NCBI RefSeq assembly: GCF_030272615.1
Contig: NC_081411.1
Span: 45,521,517 to 45,585,516, forward strand
Origin: Cryptomeria japonica
Lineage: Eukaryota; Streptophyta; Pinopsida; Cupressales; Cupressaceae
Reading direction: 5' to 3'
Length of the DNA: 64,000 nt
Shown piece by piece: positions 43,175-54,169 of this stretch; the first letter of the stretch is position 1, and each line of letters begins with the position of its first letter. Under the pieces are notes generated by a model, which saw only the letters and a program-made list of their open reading frames with translations, had not been told where the DNA came from and did not search any database. A program made the translations under genes and the position numbers.

Positions 43175-45173
43175 ACCAGCCAAGAAGAAACCAGAGGCTA
43201 TTCTGCCAAAGGTATTTGAGAGGAAGAGGAAAACCAAGAATGAAGCATAGGATTCAGAAGACACAAAACCAGAAGTTGAAATGAAGAAGATGAGGCAATC
43301 AAGTAAGAAGACCAAGCTAAGAGGTAATGCACCTGCAACCTCTGCACTGGTAAATATACATGTTGCTTCTTACAAGCCTATGACACATTTTCAAAGGATT
43401 ATAAAGAATATTAAAAGGAAATTTTTTGATGATATAAAAGATTATTTTGATGATCTTAACGATACTGAAAAGCAAGAGGTAGAGCAAGAACTCGTTAAGT
43501 ATTTATGTGATAAAGATCGGTCTCCAATCGACATTAAACATATAGTTTCTAATTATTTGTATGATTCTTTCGATAATAAATGGCACATTGTCATTGAAAA
43601 GGAACAAACAATTAGGGAACAAATTCTTGCTCAATATTTCCCAGATGCTTCCAATTCTGAATTATTTGAGATTCTTGATCGATACAAAGGGATATTTTTC
43701 ATGAGAAAGAGAAGACTCAATTACATGAAGGTAAAATCTCTGAAGTAAAAAAGGACACTCATCTGCAGGCTCAAAAAGTTGTCAAGATGCAAAAGGTATC
43801 TGAAGCAAATCTACAGGCTAAGCAAGTGTCTACCCAATCAAAACCAGATGAAACCTTCAATGATGAGGGAGAAAGAGTATCTGAGAAAAATGACCTTATC
43901 AATGTGGATGCATTAGATGCTGAAGGTACTAAACCGAAGGCTATTGAGAAGGACAAAGAAGATAAGGAGAAAGATGAAAAGGAGAAAGTAGAGAAGGAAA
44001 AAGTGGAGAAGGAGAAAGAGGAAAAAGAGAAAGCAGAGAAAGAGAAAGTAGAGAAGGAGAAAGTGGAGAAGGAGAAAGAGGAGAAAGAGAAAGTGGAGAA
44101 GGATAAAGTAGAGAAGGAGAAAGAGGAGAAAGAGAAAGCAGAGAAGGAGAAAATGGAGAAGGAGAAAGCAGAGAAGGAGAAGGAGAAAGGAGAAAAGGAG
44201 AAAGTGGAAAAAGAGGAGAAAGAGAAGGTCGACAAGGAGGCAAAGGAGAAAGAAGAACAAGAGAAGAAGAGACAAGAGGAGATCAAAGAAAAGGAAGGAG
44301 GACAAACTTTCAAGATTCCCAAGGCAACTGGAGATCAAGTCAAGCTAAACAGGTTGATCCCACCGGTCACAGTGAATTGACTCTTGCCTGTCTTACCAAA
44401 TCTATAGATGAAAATGAGCTACTTAGAAGTATTCAAATTGCTCAAGAAATATTGGAGGAACTAAGAAAGAAGAAAGAAAATGATGTTATTTAACTTGATG
44501 TTGATACTCTTTCAACCTTAGTCCCTGATACTGATCTTTCCAGTACTGATTCCTCACTAGCCTAGTTGATCAAGTACAATCATTGGGTGATGTTGCCTAG
44601 GATACTACAGACAAAAAGCATTCAAAGGCACTAAAAGTTTCATTCATGAAGCAATTTAATGAAGATAGAGCCAAGTTGATCCATCAAAGAGATGATATCA
44701 GTCTGGCAATGGCTGAAGCACATAAACTTTTGAGAAAAATCTTCCAACCCAATCTATTTTATGATGATGTTATGAAGAAGAAATGTCAACTTCAATCAGA
44801 AATAAAGAAGTATATAGAGAACTTCAAAGTGCCATATGATTCCTTCACAGTGTATGGGAAGACTATATAGACTCACAGGAAACAGATTGCCAGGATTGAT
44901 TCAGAGATCTGCAAGCAAACTCAAGATCTGTAGAAGCTTCAGTTGCTTTTGTTACCTAAGTTGCAGATTCTTTAGAATTTCTTTCAGAACATGGACGCCA
45001 TTATTGTAACTTGGGAATTGAGCACTACTGATGCCATGGAGGATTTAGCATTCTAGATGAAGACTCAAAGTAAAATTGCAGCCTCACTCCTAGATACTTG
45101 GTCTACAGACATGAAGGAATTTCTGAAAAACTTTAAATTCATGTTTGAAAAGTTTTACTCATTATTGTCATAA
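43175..45173 (+). pseudogene. E4 ORF2, second part with Lys/Glu repeat
   Basis: Resumes after E6 with KKKPEAILPKVFERKRK. The frame 43281-43748 has AKRKFFDD-type helix (IIKNIKRKFFDDIKDYFDD, EQTIREQILAQYFPDAS). The frame 43787-44380 contains about 100 residues of almost pure EKEKVEKEKxEKEK repeat (43946-44270), a highly charged single helix by composition. Then stops alternate with helical parts (FNEDRAKLIHQRDDISLAMA, MDAIIVTWELSTTDAMEDL) to about 45173. It is the charged C-terminal part of the ORF2 protein. The low-complexity repeat may have grown by slippage. Confidence 0.68.
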
Positions 45174-45420
45174 ACATATACTTTGTTTTCATGTTATGCA
45201 GTATGATTTTGGTAAATCTTTGTGGCATGTTTGCATTACTTTGTCATTGTTGGCAAAGGGCGAGTGGTATTGATTGAAAATTTTATGCAAATGGAAGTAG
45301 TACATGCTTGTAATTTTGGCAAAGGGAGTAGTGTATATGCTTAGGGGGAGTAATTTTTTTTTGTAAGCCCTTAGATGTCAATTTTTCCTAAGTGTTGCCA
45401 TCAATGCCACAGGGGGAGAT
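45174..45420 (+). other. E4 3' untranslated region and polypurine tract
   Basis: Noncoding; ends with CAATGCCACAGGGGGAGAT directly before the right LTR. The polypurine part is 45411-45419. Confidence 0.75.
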
Positions 45421-46570
45421 TTTTGGCATTTTGATGATGTTTGTATGTAGTTGTGATTGTCATTGATGGACAAACACTTATTTGTTGTATGAGTTATTCT
45501 CAACCGGTAGTATGTGATGTATTGTTCAAACCAGTATTATATGCCAATGTATGCATGGTCTTTGTTTGTAGAAGACTATCAGTGTTTGTAGAAGGAGCTT
45601 ACTGGCCAAAGCATGACCAAGGACCTCAAGGTGTACAAGAACATCAAGCTGTATGAGGACCCCAAATGACAGCCAATCATTTTTAGATCGGAACACTACG
45701 TTCCACTTTACCAGTCTTTATTTCTCAACCAGTAATCGGTATACTTTGTTTTGTTAACCAACAAACTTGTAAAGTGTGATGAGTTATCATCCACCGACAC
45801 CAATGTGATGATTTTGTGTCGTGTTACAAATTGTATCTAGATGCACTATACGTAGGAAATTATAGTCTAATCTCATTGGATCGACATGAAATCAAATTCC
45901 TATATGAGGACATCATGTCTATGGTTTTGAGTGTGTTGTGTTAGAAGATTACATTTTTTCAAAAGTATCTTGCGACAGAGATTGAACGTGCAAAAGGACA
46001 AAAGACTGAAGTAATTCTGCAATGCATTAACAGAGAGCAATCAAGGATCTAACTAAGCATTTTGTGCTACTTTATAGATCACTTACTTGTTGATTACTAA
46101 TCTCTTCGACAAGTCAGAAAGCCTTAACCGGGTAGGCTCAGTTAATCCTATTCTAAATCCTCTAACAAGGTGGTTCAAAGTTGTGGATCTGAAATCCTTT
46201 AACAAGGTAGTCTTTAACAAGACTTATCTCCTAACAGAGATCAAGATTCCTAATAGGATCTGTTCTAGTGAAGAACATTGTAAGGCCTTAACCGGTCTGA
46301 CCTTAACCAGTCTGGTTACTTTTCTGTAGATAGTAGACTTGTGAGTGTTACTCACTGTGGTTTTTCCCATTTGGGTTTCCACCTCAAAATATCTTGTGTT
46401 ATGGTGATTGTGTTACTGTGAGTGAATGCTTTATTTTCTATTTGGCTTATTTTCATATTAATCGATTTGTTGTTTAAAGGGCTATATCGGTCTGTAGTAA
46501 AATTTCTTAAGTGTTTGACAAGGTTATTGGGTATACTAATTTACCCTCCCCCCCCTCTTAGTATTCATCA
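45421..46570 (+). repeat. E4 3' LTR
   Basis: TTTTGGCATTTTGATG (first G changed to T) to TTAGTATTCATCA. CTTTG, the target duplication, follows. Confidence 0.88.
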
Positions 46571-46575
46571 CTTTG

Positions 46576-47299
46576 CACCTATTTCCTACACATAAAAAAG
46601 GGGAAATTATTGGGAATAGGGGTTTGTCTAAGTCAGAAGTTGACTTAGGAATTAATCTTGGATAAATAAGTACAAATATTGAAATAAATAATGGAAAGGT
46701 ATACCTCAGATCTGGAATTGTTGATAATGATACTTTGCTTCTTGAATCTAATAACATATGTTGTATAAAATGGCATGAAGAGGAAAAAAGCCTAATCACA
46801 CACACATGTTTGTATATGAATGATGTAATTTTCCTCCATGATGGTTGAGTGAAGAATATGATGCAAGGATGCTTGATTGATAGCTTGAATGGATAGATAA
46901 AAGTAGGTTGATCAAATGTCTTTATATAGGCATATCTAGGTCAATTACCGATTAAGCTGACCTCCAACGGTCATATAGAGCCACAAATTTCATTTCCCAT
47001 AGGAGAGATAGGGCCAATGTCCCACTTCAAAATAGGACCCAACTAAGGGGACTAGGGAATTGGGAGCCCTCGGCCTAAGACCAGGGCACTAGTGCCCAGG
47101 TCCTCCTTAGTCAGGGACCATGGTTTATCTCCAGAGAGAATGACATCCCTCTAGGAAATCAATTGGCAATTGTACATGACACCAAAAATAGGAGTTAAGG
47201 CACTGATTGGAACCAAATAGGAGATGAGAGAGAGACATGCTAAAGAAGGGGTACAAACATGAGGTGTAAATTAGTTCGGTGACAATTTATGATGCTACT
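46576..47299 (-). repeat. M1 LTR-B, piece 3
   Basis: Continues piece 2 after the CTTTG duplication: 'cacctatttcctacacataaaa' matches LTR-A at about 19708-19730, 'gggaaattattgggaatagggg' about 19736. It ends GATGCTACT, then the polypurine tract (complement) at 47300-47320. Confidence 0.75.
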
Positions 47300-47395
47300 T
47301 TTAGCCCCCAATTTAACATGAGTGTGAGCCTATGCAAACTTACGGTAAAGTAGAAAAAATAGATGAAAGAGAGGAGGAATAGAGGAGAACAATCA

Positions 47396-48085
47396 CAAAG
47401 AGTATAAATATAGTATTATTATCAATCAAGTCTTGAATCTTATACTTCAATGCGAAACATTTATCAGTATCATGACCAGGTTGACGATGAAATTGAAAAA
47501 AGAAATTGTTATCAAAATAAGGGGATGCAAGTTTAGAAGGATCAATTTGTTTTATAGGAGGAAGTTTGATAACATTTATGTGCAACAAATGAGATATAAT
47601 ACTATGTAAAGATTCATTCAAAGGAGTAAATTGTCTTTCTCTTTGGAATAATTTTGAAATAGAAGGCACACCTGTTGTAGCATTCACATGGTTGTTGTTG
47701 ATTTGATCATTGAACTTGATGAAGTTTTTTGTCAGTTTGAACTTGGCAAACAATTATTTAACACTCTCCCCCTTATCACTCGGAGCCCTAGGAGTGGATT
47801 GCTCCATTTGACTCATAGCCAGTTGATAATTGTGGAGTGTTGTGCACAACTACGGAAAGGAAGTAAACTCAGATAAAATAAGCTTTTCCCTAATATCTTT
47901 TTACAAATTAGAAATAAAAATTCTTTGAATATCATTATCAGGTACATAAAAAGAAATTTGAGCACACCAATGCTTATATCTACTAATGAAATTAGTCACT
48001 TTTTCTTTAACACCTTGTTTACAATGCATTAAATCAGTCAAAGTGATTGTAGGACCCATGTTGTTTTGAAATTGTTGGATGAAAA
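47396..48085 (-). pseudogene. M1 gag fragment
   Basis: On the - strand: NFISRYKHWCAQISFYVPDN with MHCKQGVKEKVTNF (around 47901-48060), SKLFQRERQFTPLNESLHSI, then knuckle FHRQPGHDTDKC and ALKYKIQDLIDNNTIF. It covers about residues 125-350 of E5 gag. Compared with E5, about 2 kb between the knuckle region and the polypurine tract is deleted. Homology ends near 48085, next to E7. Confidence 0.85.
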
Positions 48086-48120
48086 AATTTTCTATTGGAA
48101 ATATGAAGGAATTGATTATG

Positions 48121-49315
48121 TGTTGCATTTATGTTTTGTCATTGATGTCAACACTAGATGTTATGATTGGTTACCAATAGATAGATTTTGGTTACCAATA
48201 GAAGAACTAGTGTTACCAGCAGAAGGTACTATCAGTTGGATAGTACTGACATGTTTGGATCAATGGAATATGTTTGGTTTGATGTTTCTGGAGTATGTTT
48301 TGGTCAGTTGGTATTGACTTGATGATCAGATGCTATCATACACTCTAGTAAGCCTAAACCAGTAAGGGTTTAAGGTTTTACCGATAGAGCTTTTACTAGG
48401 AATCTTTGACATGACGCATAAGTGGTGTTGGTGCGGCTTCTAGATGGAATTCAGGATGCAGAAGGAGGTCTTTGTTCGTGCCTTGATTGATTGGAGACAT
48501 CGGTTTTGTGTGGTGAATCTATTTAGGTCCAAGTTATGGACCGGTATCATGTAACATGTTCTCTACGCATTACCGGGATGATTTATGGAATGGTTAATGT
48601 CGTTTTGGTCTAAAGGCGACATGGCATAGCATTGTAATGTGGATGTATGTAATGATCTTACTGTAATATCTTTTAGGTGGATGAACTAATTGGTTTAGGC
48701 CTTAGGGTTTCTATAAATTGATGTAAGATCTCATTGTAGATCATGGTCGTGGTCATCGAATGAAATAGCATATATGAAGGAGATTTGGTCAATCATTGAA
48801 GATCGAATTGGGTTTATGTAAGAGGTAAAAGGCCTTTGGTATTGAGATTAACTGGGACTATAATCTGGCATGGTAGATGCTATCATTGGCAGTTCATTAT
48901 TCTATATTGTTGTCCAATTATATTGAGGTGGTTATAACCTCTTTGTAGTTAGTGTGACTCCTTTTGTAATGAGCAGTACACTCTAGGCAGTGTGCCTTCC
49001 TGCATGTGTAGGCCTCTTATTGTATAACATACTTTCTACAGAAGTATCATTTGACTATGGGTAGGCTTCCCACCATGATATTTCCCTTTACCAGGTTTTC
49101 CATGTACAAATCATTGTGTTATGTGGTATGGTGGCATTATGTTGGTTGTATATTTTATTCTTAAGTTTTATTGCTTATCGGTATCTGTTTCTGCTATTTC
49201 GGTATTTAATGTTTATGTTCTCCGGTTAAAGGTTATAAAGTGGTTTGATTAATATAATCTATTGACAACTGATTCACCCCCCCCCCCTCTTAGTTGTGCA
49301 CTGGTTATTCTAACA
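48121..49315 (+). repeat. E7 5' LTR
   Basis: TGTTGCATTTATGTTTTGTC ... TCTTAGTTGTGCACTGGTTATTCTAACA; 1195 bp. A run of about 11 C lies at 49277-49287. No second LTR for comparison, so the left end is set by the TG that follows the M1 gag fragment. Confidence 0.75.
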
Positions 49316-49316
49316 A

Positions 49317-49329
49317 TTGGTATCAAAGC
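49317..49329 (+). other. E7 primer-binding site (tRNA-iMet type)
   Basis: TTGGTATCAAAGC right after the LTR; 11 of 12 match to TGGTATCAGAGC. Confidence 0.85.
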
Positions 49330-49373
49330 TTTGGTCCTCTTTTGCTAAAGCTTAACCGCTTGAGGTAGATCCT

Positions 49374-50630
49374 ATGGCAACTAATAATTCAAATCCACCA
49401 ACAACTATTTTCAGAAGAGAAATCTCTAATCTTGATGGAACAAACTATGGGATATGGAAAATCTAAATGGAGACTCATCTTAGATGTCTTGGCAAGGATA
49501 TTTGGGAGATCACTGAGAAAGGATATACACCTTAAGATCTGACATCTGGCAATCCTACTCTAGCAAACTTGGACAAGAATATTGAAAATGATTGTAGAGC
49601 TAGAGAAGTCCTCTTGTGTACACTCACTGATCAACAAATCATGGGATTGACAGATAAATCATCTGCAAAGGTTATGTGGGATAAATTGCAAACTTTGAAT
49701 GAAGGTGACCCTACTGTCAAAATTTCTAAACTTGATGGTTACTGGGTAAGATATGAGAACTTGAAGATGGAAGATAATGAAAGAATTTCTACATTTATGG
49801 AAAGAGTAAATTTGAGATTGTCATTGGAATTCAATGTTATGAAGGATCTCTAGGTCAAGGTGAAATAGTTTCTAAAGTTTTGAGAGCCCTACCACCGGCT
49901 TACAAGATGATGGATACTACAATTAATGAATTAAGAACAATGGTAAAAACTTCAGTTAATAGAGACATTCTAATTGGGAAATTATCTGCTTTTGAGCTTG
50001 AAGAATTTGGACCCTCTAGAGCTACAAAATCTGAACTTGCTTTTCAGGCATCATCATCTACAAGCAAAAGTGATTAGAAAGCCCTATATGAAAAGGAATT
50101 GGAAGATATGGGGAAAGAGGATGAAGAATTTGAGCAACTTGAAGCCCTATTTTCTAGAAGAGTACCTAAAGGACTATCAAGAAGTAAGTATGAAGGAAAA
50201 GCACCCTTTAAATGTTTTAAATGTAATAAGATTGTTCATTTTGTATCTAGATGTCCTGAAAGGAATGCAAGATTTGAAGAAAGATAATAAATCATTTAAG
50301 CCTAATCAAAACAAATATATATTCAATAATAAAAAACTATGCTACATAGCGGATGAGGAAGGAGTAAGTGATGACTCAGATGATGAACCGATAGGAGACT
50401 ATTCTAGTGGATCCGGCAATGAAAAGGAATGGGTGTTCTATGCTTTAAAGGAAGATGAATTGGAACTGGTTATCTAGAATGAAGAAAAGGCCTTGGTAGA
50501 AAAAGTTGAAGACAAGGATGAGTGGATAATTGATAGTGGATGCTCGCATCATATGACTCGAGATAAAAGAAAATTTCTAACCCTGCAAGAATATAATGGC
50601 GGTCAAGTTAGATTTGGAGATGACAAAGCA
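49374..50630 (+). pseudogene. E7 copia gag and protease start
   Basis: ATG at 49374: MATNNSNPPTTIF, then the gag motif NLDGTNYGIWKI and METHLRCLGKDIWEITEKGY. The frame 49569-49853 has MGLTDKSSAKVMWDKLQTL and DNERISTFMERVNLRL, a UBN2-type copia gag. The zinc knuckle CFKCNKIVHFVSRC (50213-50254) has Val for the usual Gly. A later frame carries the copia protease active site WIIDSGCSHHMT (DSG at 50532-50540) and VRFGDDKAC, where it breaks off. Stops at about 49464, 49533, 49851 and 50075 and a frameshift disable it. Confidence 0.9.
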
Positions 50631-51893
50631 TGTGCTCAACCCAACAATAAGAATAATAACTCTAGTTTAAGTCTCAACCCAAAGTTTGGACATCCACTTG
50701 GTAAAGTCACTACTTCCATAGCTAGTGTTCATTTGATTGTCAACCCAGGGACGTAATACTTGAAATGGGTCAGCACTATATATCCACTAAGTTTCTGCAA
50801 TAGCTACCCTGCATTACTGCAGCAACTAACATCTATACAAAAAGGATAAGCTAGAATTGAAATTATTGAAAGGCTACAAGAAAACTTCTACATTAACATA
50901 AATTCATTCAAGCAATACTGGCTAAGTTCAATGCTACTAAACAAAAATTACTTTGTTTTGGTTTGGCTACGGGAATAGTCAATGGATCTGTTTCCAATGT
51001 CTATAGGAATAGTCAATGCAAGAATGTCTACTACAACTAAAGAAGAAAACTAATCTTAACAAAGGCACAGGAACACTCACCAAGTGGGCCCCTTGGATGA
51101 GTGATTCTAGGCTTCCGAAAAACAACTCTAAGTGCTCAGAATAACATATTTTTATTCATTTTTCTTTGGAAGTCATTACATGATTCAACATCAAAAGAAA
51201 AACAAAACACTTGTAACTTTATTTCTAAAATTGTCTACTGTCTTTTTTCTTTTCTATCTAACCTACGAAAAGAGATAAAGACCTTTATTTAAAAGAAAAC
51301 AATTACTTCCTATTACACAGATCATGCCAATTAGAAGAGGCAGATAACCAATCAAGAAATCAAACAGCTGGAGTTAAGTCACCGATAATATGGATCTAAA
51401 CCGAACCACAGTCATAACACATCGTGGCGGTATTTTCAACACTAATGTCTACTTGAGTAAGACATCAGTAAACATTCCGCAATTAGTTTTCCTCTTCCGT
51501 TCCTTATGCTCATCAACATTTCTATTGATTTGATCTTTCAGTCTCCTCCTTAAATATCTCCTACAGCAACTAGCGTGACAGGGGATCCTTCCCAACAACA
51601 TCAATTTATTCATGCAATCTCAAAAAGAAAGAACATACACATCTATTTTAATTAATCAAAAAATCTATTAATTTCACACATGATATTGCCTAAACAATCC
51701 GCATGGCAATAGGAATGAATAACATGGTTGCACGAATAAACTGGCAAAGACAAAACATGTTTTAATAGGTTCAGGCTAATATCTAAAATACATATAGTAA
51801 ACTTCCGATACCTCATTACTACTATGTAAATCAAAATATGAGAAAAACTTAAGAGTTCTAAGGATAAAAATATGCTAATGTCTCAACTCATCA
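50631..51893 (-). repeat. E8 3' LTR
   Basis: The right end is firm: on the - strand the polypurine tract is followed by TGATGAGTTGAGACATT. The left end (plus TGTGCTCAACC at 50631) is where E7 coding sequence stops. Length would be 1.26 kb. No partner LTR. Confidence 0.55.
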
Positions 51894-51912
51894 TGTCCCC
51901 CAACTTTAAGGT
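51894..51912 (-). other. E8 polypurine tract
   Basis: On the - strand AAAGTTGGGGGACA then TGATGAG of the LTR, about 70 bp after the ORF3 stop. Confidence 0.7.
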
Positions 51913-51980
51913 CTTGTTGATCCTCCAACAAGAGGAAAATTCTTAATTCTGGCACTAACTCTTAAGTCACCAATGGTTCC

Positions 51981-54169
51981 TTAACCTGTTCCTCCTGAAG
52001 AAAAATTCCAATAAAACCCCTTCATCTTTTCTAATCTAGACCATCTAGCCTCTTCTGTAACTGCTTGATAGGGGTGATCTATAACCTTACATCCCAACAA
52101 TGGCCACATAAGTATAGGGGGCTGAAAGATCAATGGTAACCAGTTATTGGTTTTGATCCTGCCTAGCTGGATATATTTAGGGGTTCTTTGCATAGCTGCA
52201 TAAAAATTTGGCAGTGAATGAGGTTCTCCTTGTTTCAATTCTTCTGGCAAATTATTCCAGCACTGAGTTAGGCCTTCAATTTTAGTTGTACTTTCATTTT
52301 GAACTAAATTCTCATATGCTTGGAATATTTCTTCCCTCATTGGCAACACTTGATTCCTCACATCTTGCCTTACCAATAGCTTCTGCCATTCATAATAGAG
52401 AACTCTTGGCTCTTTTGCTTCCTTCCTTAGTGGTAATGGATAATCAAATTCAACATCCCTATGTGTTTTCGCCTGTGCTCCCTTGTTGATCTCATTCTGA
52501 ATCCATGACATTAAGGCTTATATGTAGATATCACCAATGTATAACAAGGGATTCCACTCACTATCAGAAGGTATAGCATAGTTATGCAAGTAAAGCTCAT
52601 GCAATAATTTTTTCATAGTTGTTGGGGAATTCTGATAGACATCATGAAATTCCTCAGGGGTTTCTAAAGAAGGGCTAAGGTCTTTGATAATGAGGTAAAT
52701 AATTTAAAATTTAAATACCGTTCTTTCAAATGCAAAGCATAAACACTTGGAGGTGCCCTACATTTCATTAAATCTAGGACCATACTAGTGATTGTATCAA
52801 CTTTGGCTTCTAATTCTTTAATTTTATCATCCCTTTTTTCAATTTCCTTCTATTGTTTGTCAATAATCCCTTGTAATCTATCCCTTTCTATCTCCCACTA
52901 CCTATAAAATGTTAATGCAATAGATAAACTACTAAGAGATGATGGAGGTCTAATAGTTGTTACCTTTGGACGTGGAATTTCTTCAATAGATTCCTCAAGC
53001 TGTCCTGCCACATATGCCAGACTTGAAAGTCTATCAACATCATCCTCCTTCTGAATTTCAACCTCTATTGGGCTCTCTTCTTTTGATGCTTCTACTGAAA
53101 TAACTTCTATTGCATCACTTACTGGACGGAATTTTTTGGTAGTACTCCTAGTTCTTCTTGCATAAACCTTTGGAGTGGCTGTAGGAACAATTTCTACTAG
53201 TGACTTTTCTACAGGAGTATTTCTCTTTGGCCTACACCTCTTGGTTGCACATGAAACTTGAGTTTCATGTGTCTAAACCATAGTATAATATTTTGCATTA
53301 ATTCCTTCTAATTCCTTCCCTTTTCTTTTAGAAGATGTCGATTCTCTTTGAAAAGAAGTAGAGGGATGCTCCATGTTTGTCTCAACCATCTCTTCCTCCA
53401 TAATAGTCATAGCTCCTTCAGTGATGAGCAACCCATTCTTCGCATAAATTATAGGAGAAGAGGGTTCTTCCATTTCCTCCTTTTCAACTGCTAACTCATC
53501 TGCAACAAGAGCATCTTCAATCCTAAAATGCAATATGTCTTCAAATACCCCCCATTCCGTCTGTAAAACATCCCTAAGAGAACGTTCTACCAGCAATTTT
53601 ATCAAACCATGATGGCTGATAGAACAATTTCCACTCTTTTGTGTTTCTTTGGCACTTGTGGAAATGAAGTGATATAAAAAATTTGGAACATTCACTCTCT
53701 GACTATGCCATAAATTACTAAGCAATTTGAAATGGGGTGAATGTAAATTTGAATACCTCCCTTCACAAGTAATGTACTTCATTACATATAAAGCCACCTG
53801 GGGCCACTCTGCTAGAAGGGAAACCCTCATGGTTCCTTGCTTGTCCACTATTAGAGGTCCATCTGTGGGACATGTAAATTCTGCTCTAGCACTTCTAGCG
53901 TCTTTTGATTCTGGAAACAATTCTCCTTCCTTCACCAACCCTGTAACCTCATCTATCTGTTGCTCTGTAGCAATGACCCTTACTCCTTTAACAGTAGCCT
54001 CTCATTCCTTGAATGAATGCATAAACTCAGAGGAAATTTCTTCATTATAATCCATTATTTTCATAAAGTAGATAATCCAACCATGCTGCCAGAAATAACG
54101 CTCACAAAGGGAATCTTGTAGTAACACATCATGGATTATTGGTTCATGGTGGATTGGGTCTCCACCCAT
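51981..54169 (-). pseudogene. E8 ORF3 after integrase (unrecognised, ~730 aa)
   Basis: Likely start MGGDPIHHEPIIHDVLLQD (ATG at 54169). One TGA at 54002-54004, then open 53938-53273: TCPTDGPLIVDKQGTMRVSL, YVMKYITCEGRYSNLHSPHF, VNVPNFLYHFISTSAKET, SHHGLIKLLVERSL. After a TAG the same frame goes on through basic (TPKVYARRTRSTTKKFRP) and coiled parts (KEIEKRDDKIKELEAKVD) with two more TAG (each from CAG by look). The last piece 52511-51981 has MSWIQNEINKGAQAKTHRD, YYEWQKLLVRQDVRNQ and NNWLPLIFQPPILMWPLLG. Its place matches the env-like ORF of Athila, but no signal peptide or clear membrane anchor is visible, so I do not call it env. Confidence 0.7.

Larger units (their letters stand above)
25368..46570 (+). 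mobile_element. E4: large non-autonomous LTR element, host of E5 and E6
   Basis: Left LTR 25368-26512, right LTR 45421-46570, flanked by a perfect duplication CTTTG (25363-25367 and 46571-46575). The sequence outside (LTR-A-like on both sides) joins correctly when it is removed. Without E5 and E6 it is about 7.5 kb. It has an iMet-type primer site, ORF1 (coiled coil and zinc knuckles), an internal promoter candidate, ORF2 of unknown nature and a polypurine tract. No RT, RNase H or integrase was found. LTRs differ at about one base in ten in the first 250 bp. Confidence 0.88.
19271..48085 (-). mobile_element. M1: old gag-type LTR element, base layer of the nest
   Basis: On the - strand the order is: gag fragment (48085-47396), polypurine tract, LTR-B (47299-20519, split by E3 and E4), 33 bp, LTR-A (20485-19271). 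LTRs and gag resemble E5 (same polypurine tract form, same LTR end GATGCTAC(A/T) in plus view, same gag motifs), so it is an older relative. Removing E3 and E4 with one copy of each duplication restores a single LTR of about 1160 bp, close to LTR-A (1215 bp). Confidence 0.78.
48121..50630 (+). mobile_element. E7: 5' part of a Ty1/copia element
   Basis: 5' LTR, iMet-type primer site, copia gag with zinc knuckle and start of the copia protease. It breaks off near 50630, where the E8 LTR appears to start. No 3' LTR or TSD in the window. LTR form (C-run plus CTCTTAG near the end) resembles SIRE/Maximus-type elements. Confidence 0.85.

Noticed and set aside
43771-44338. Long - strand frames (Ser/Phe- or Leu-rich, up to 183 codons) opposite the Lys/Glu tract
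   Set aside because: A purine-only repeat leaves all antisense frames open; composition is low complexity.
51981-54169. Calling E8 ORF3 an envelope gene
   Set aside because: Only the position fits; no signal peptide, fusion peptide or clear membrane anchor could be seen.
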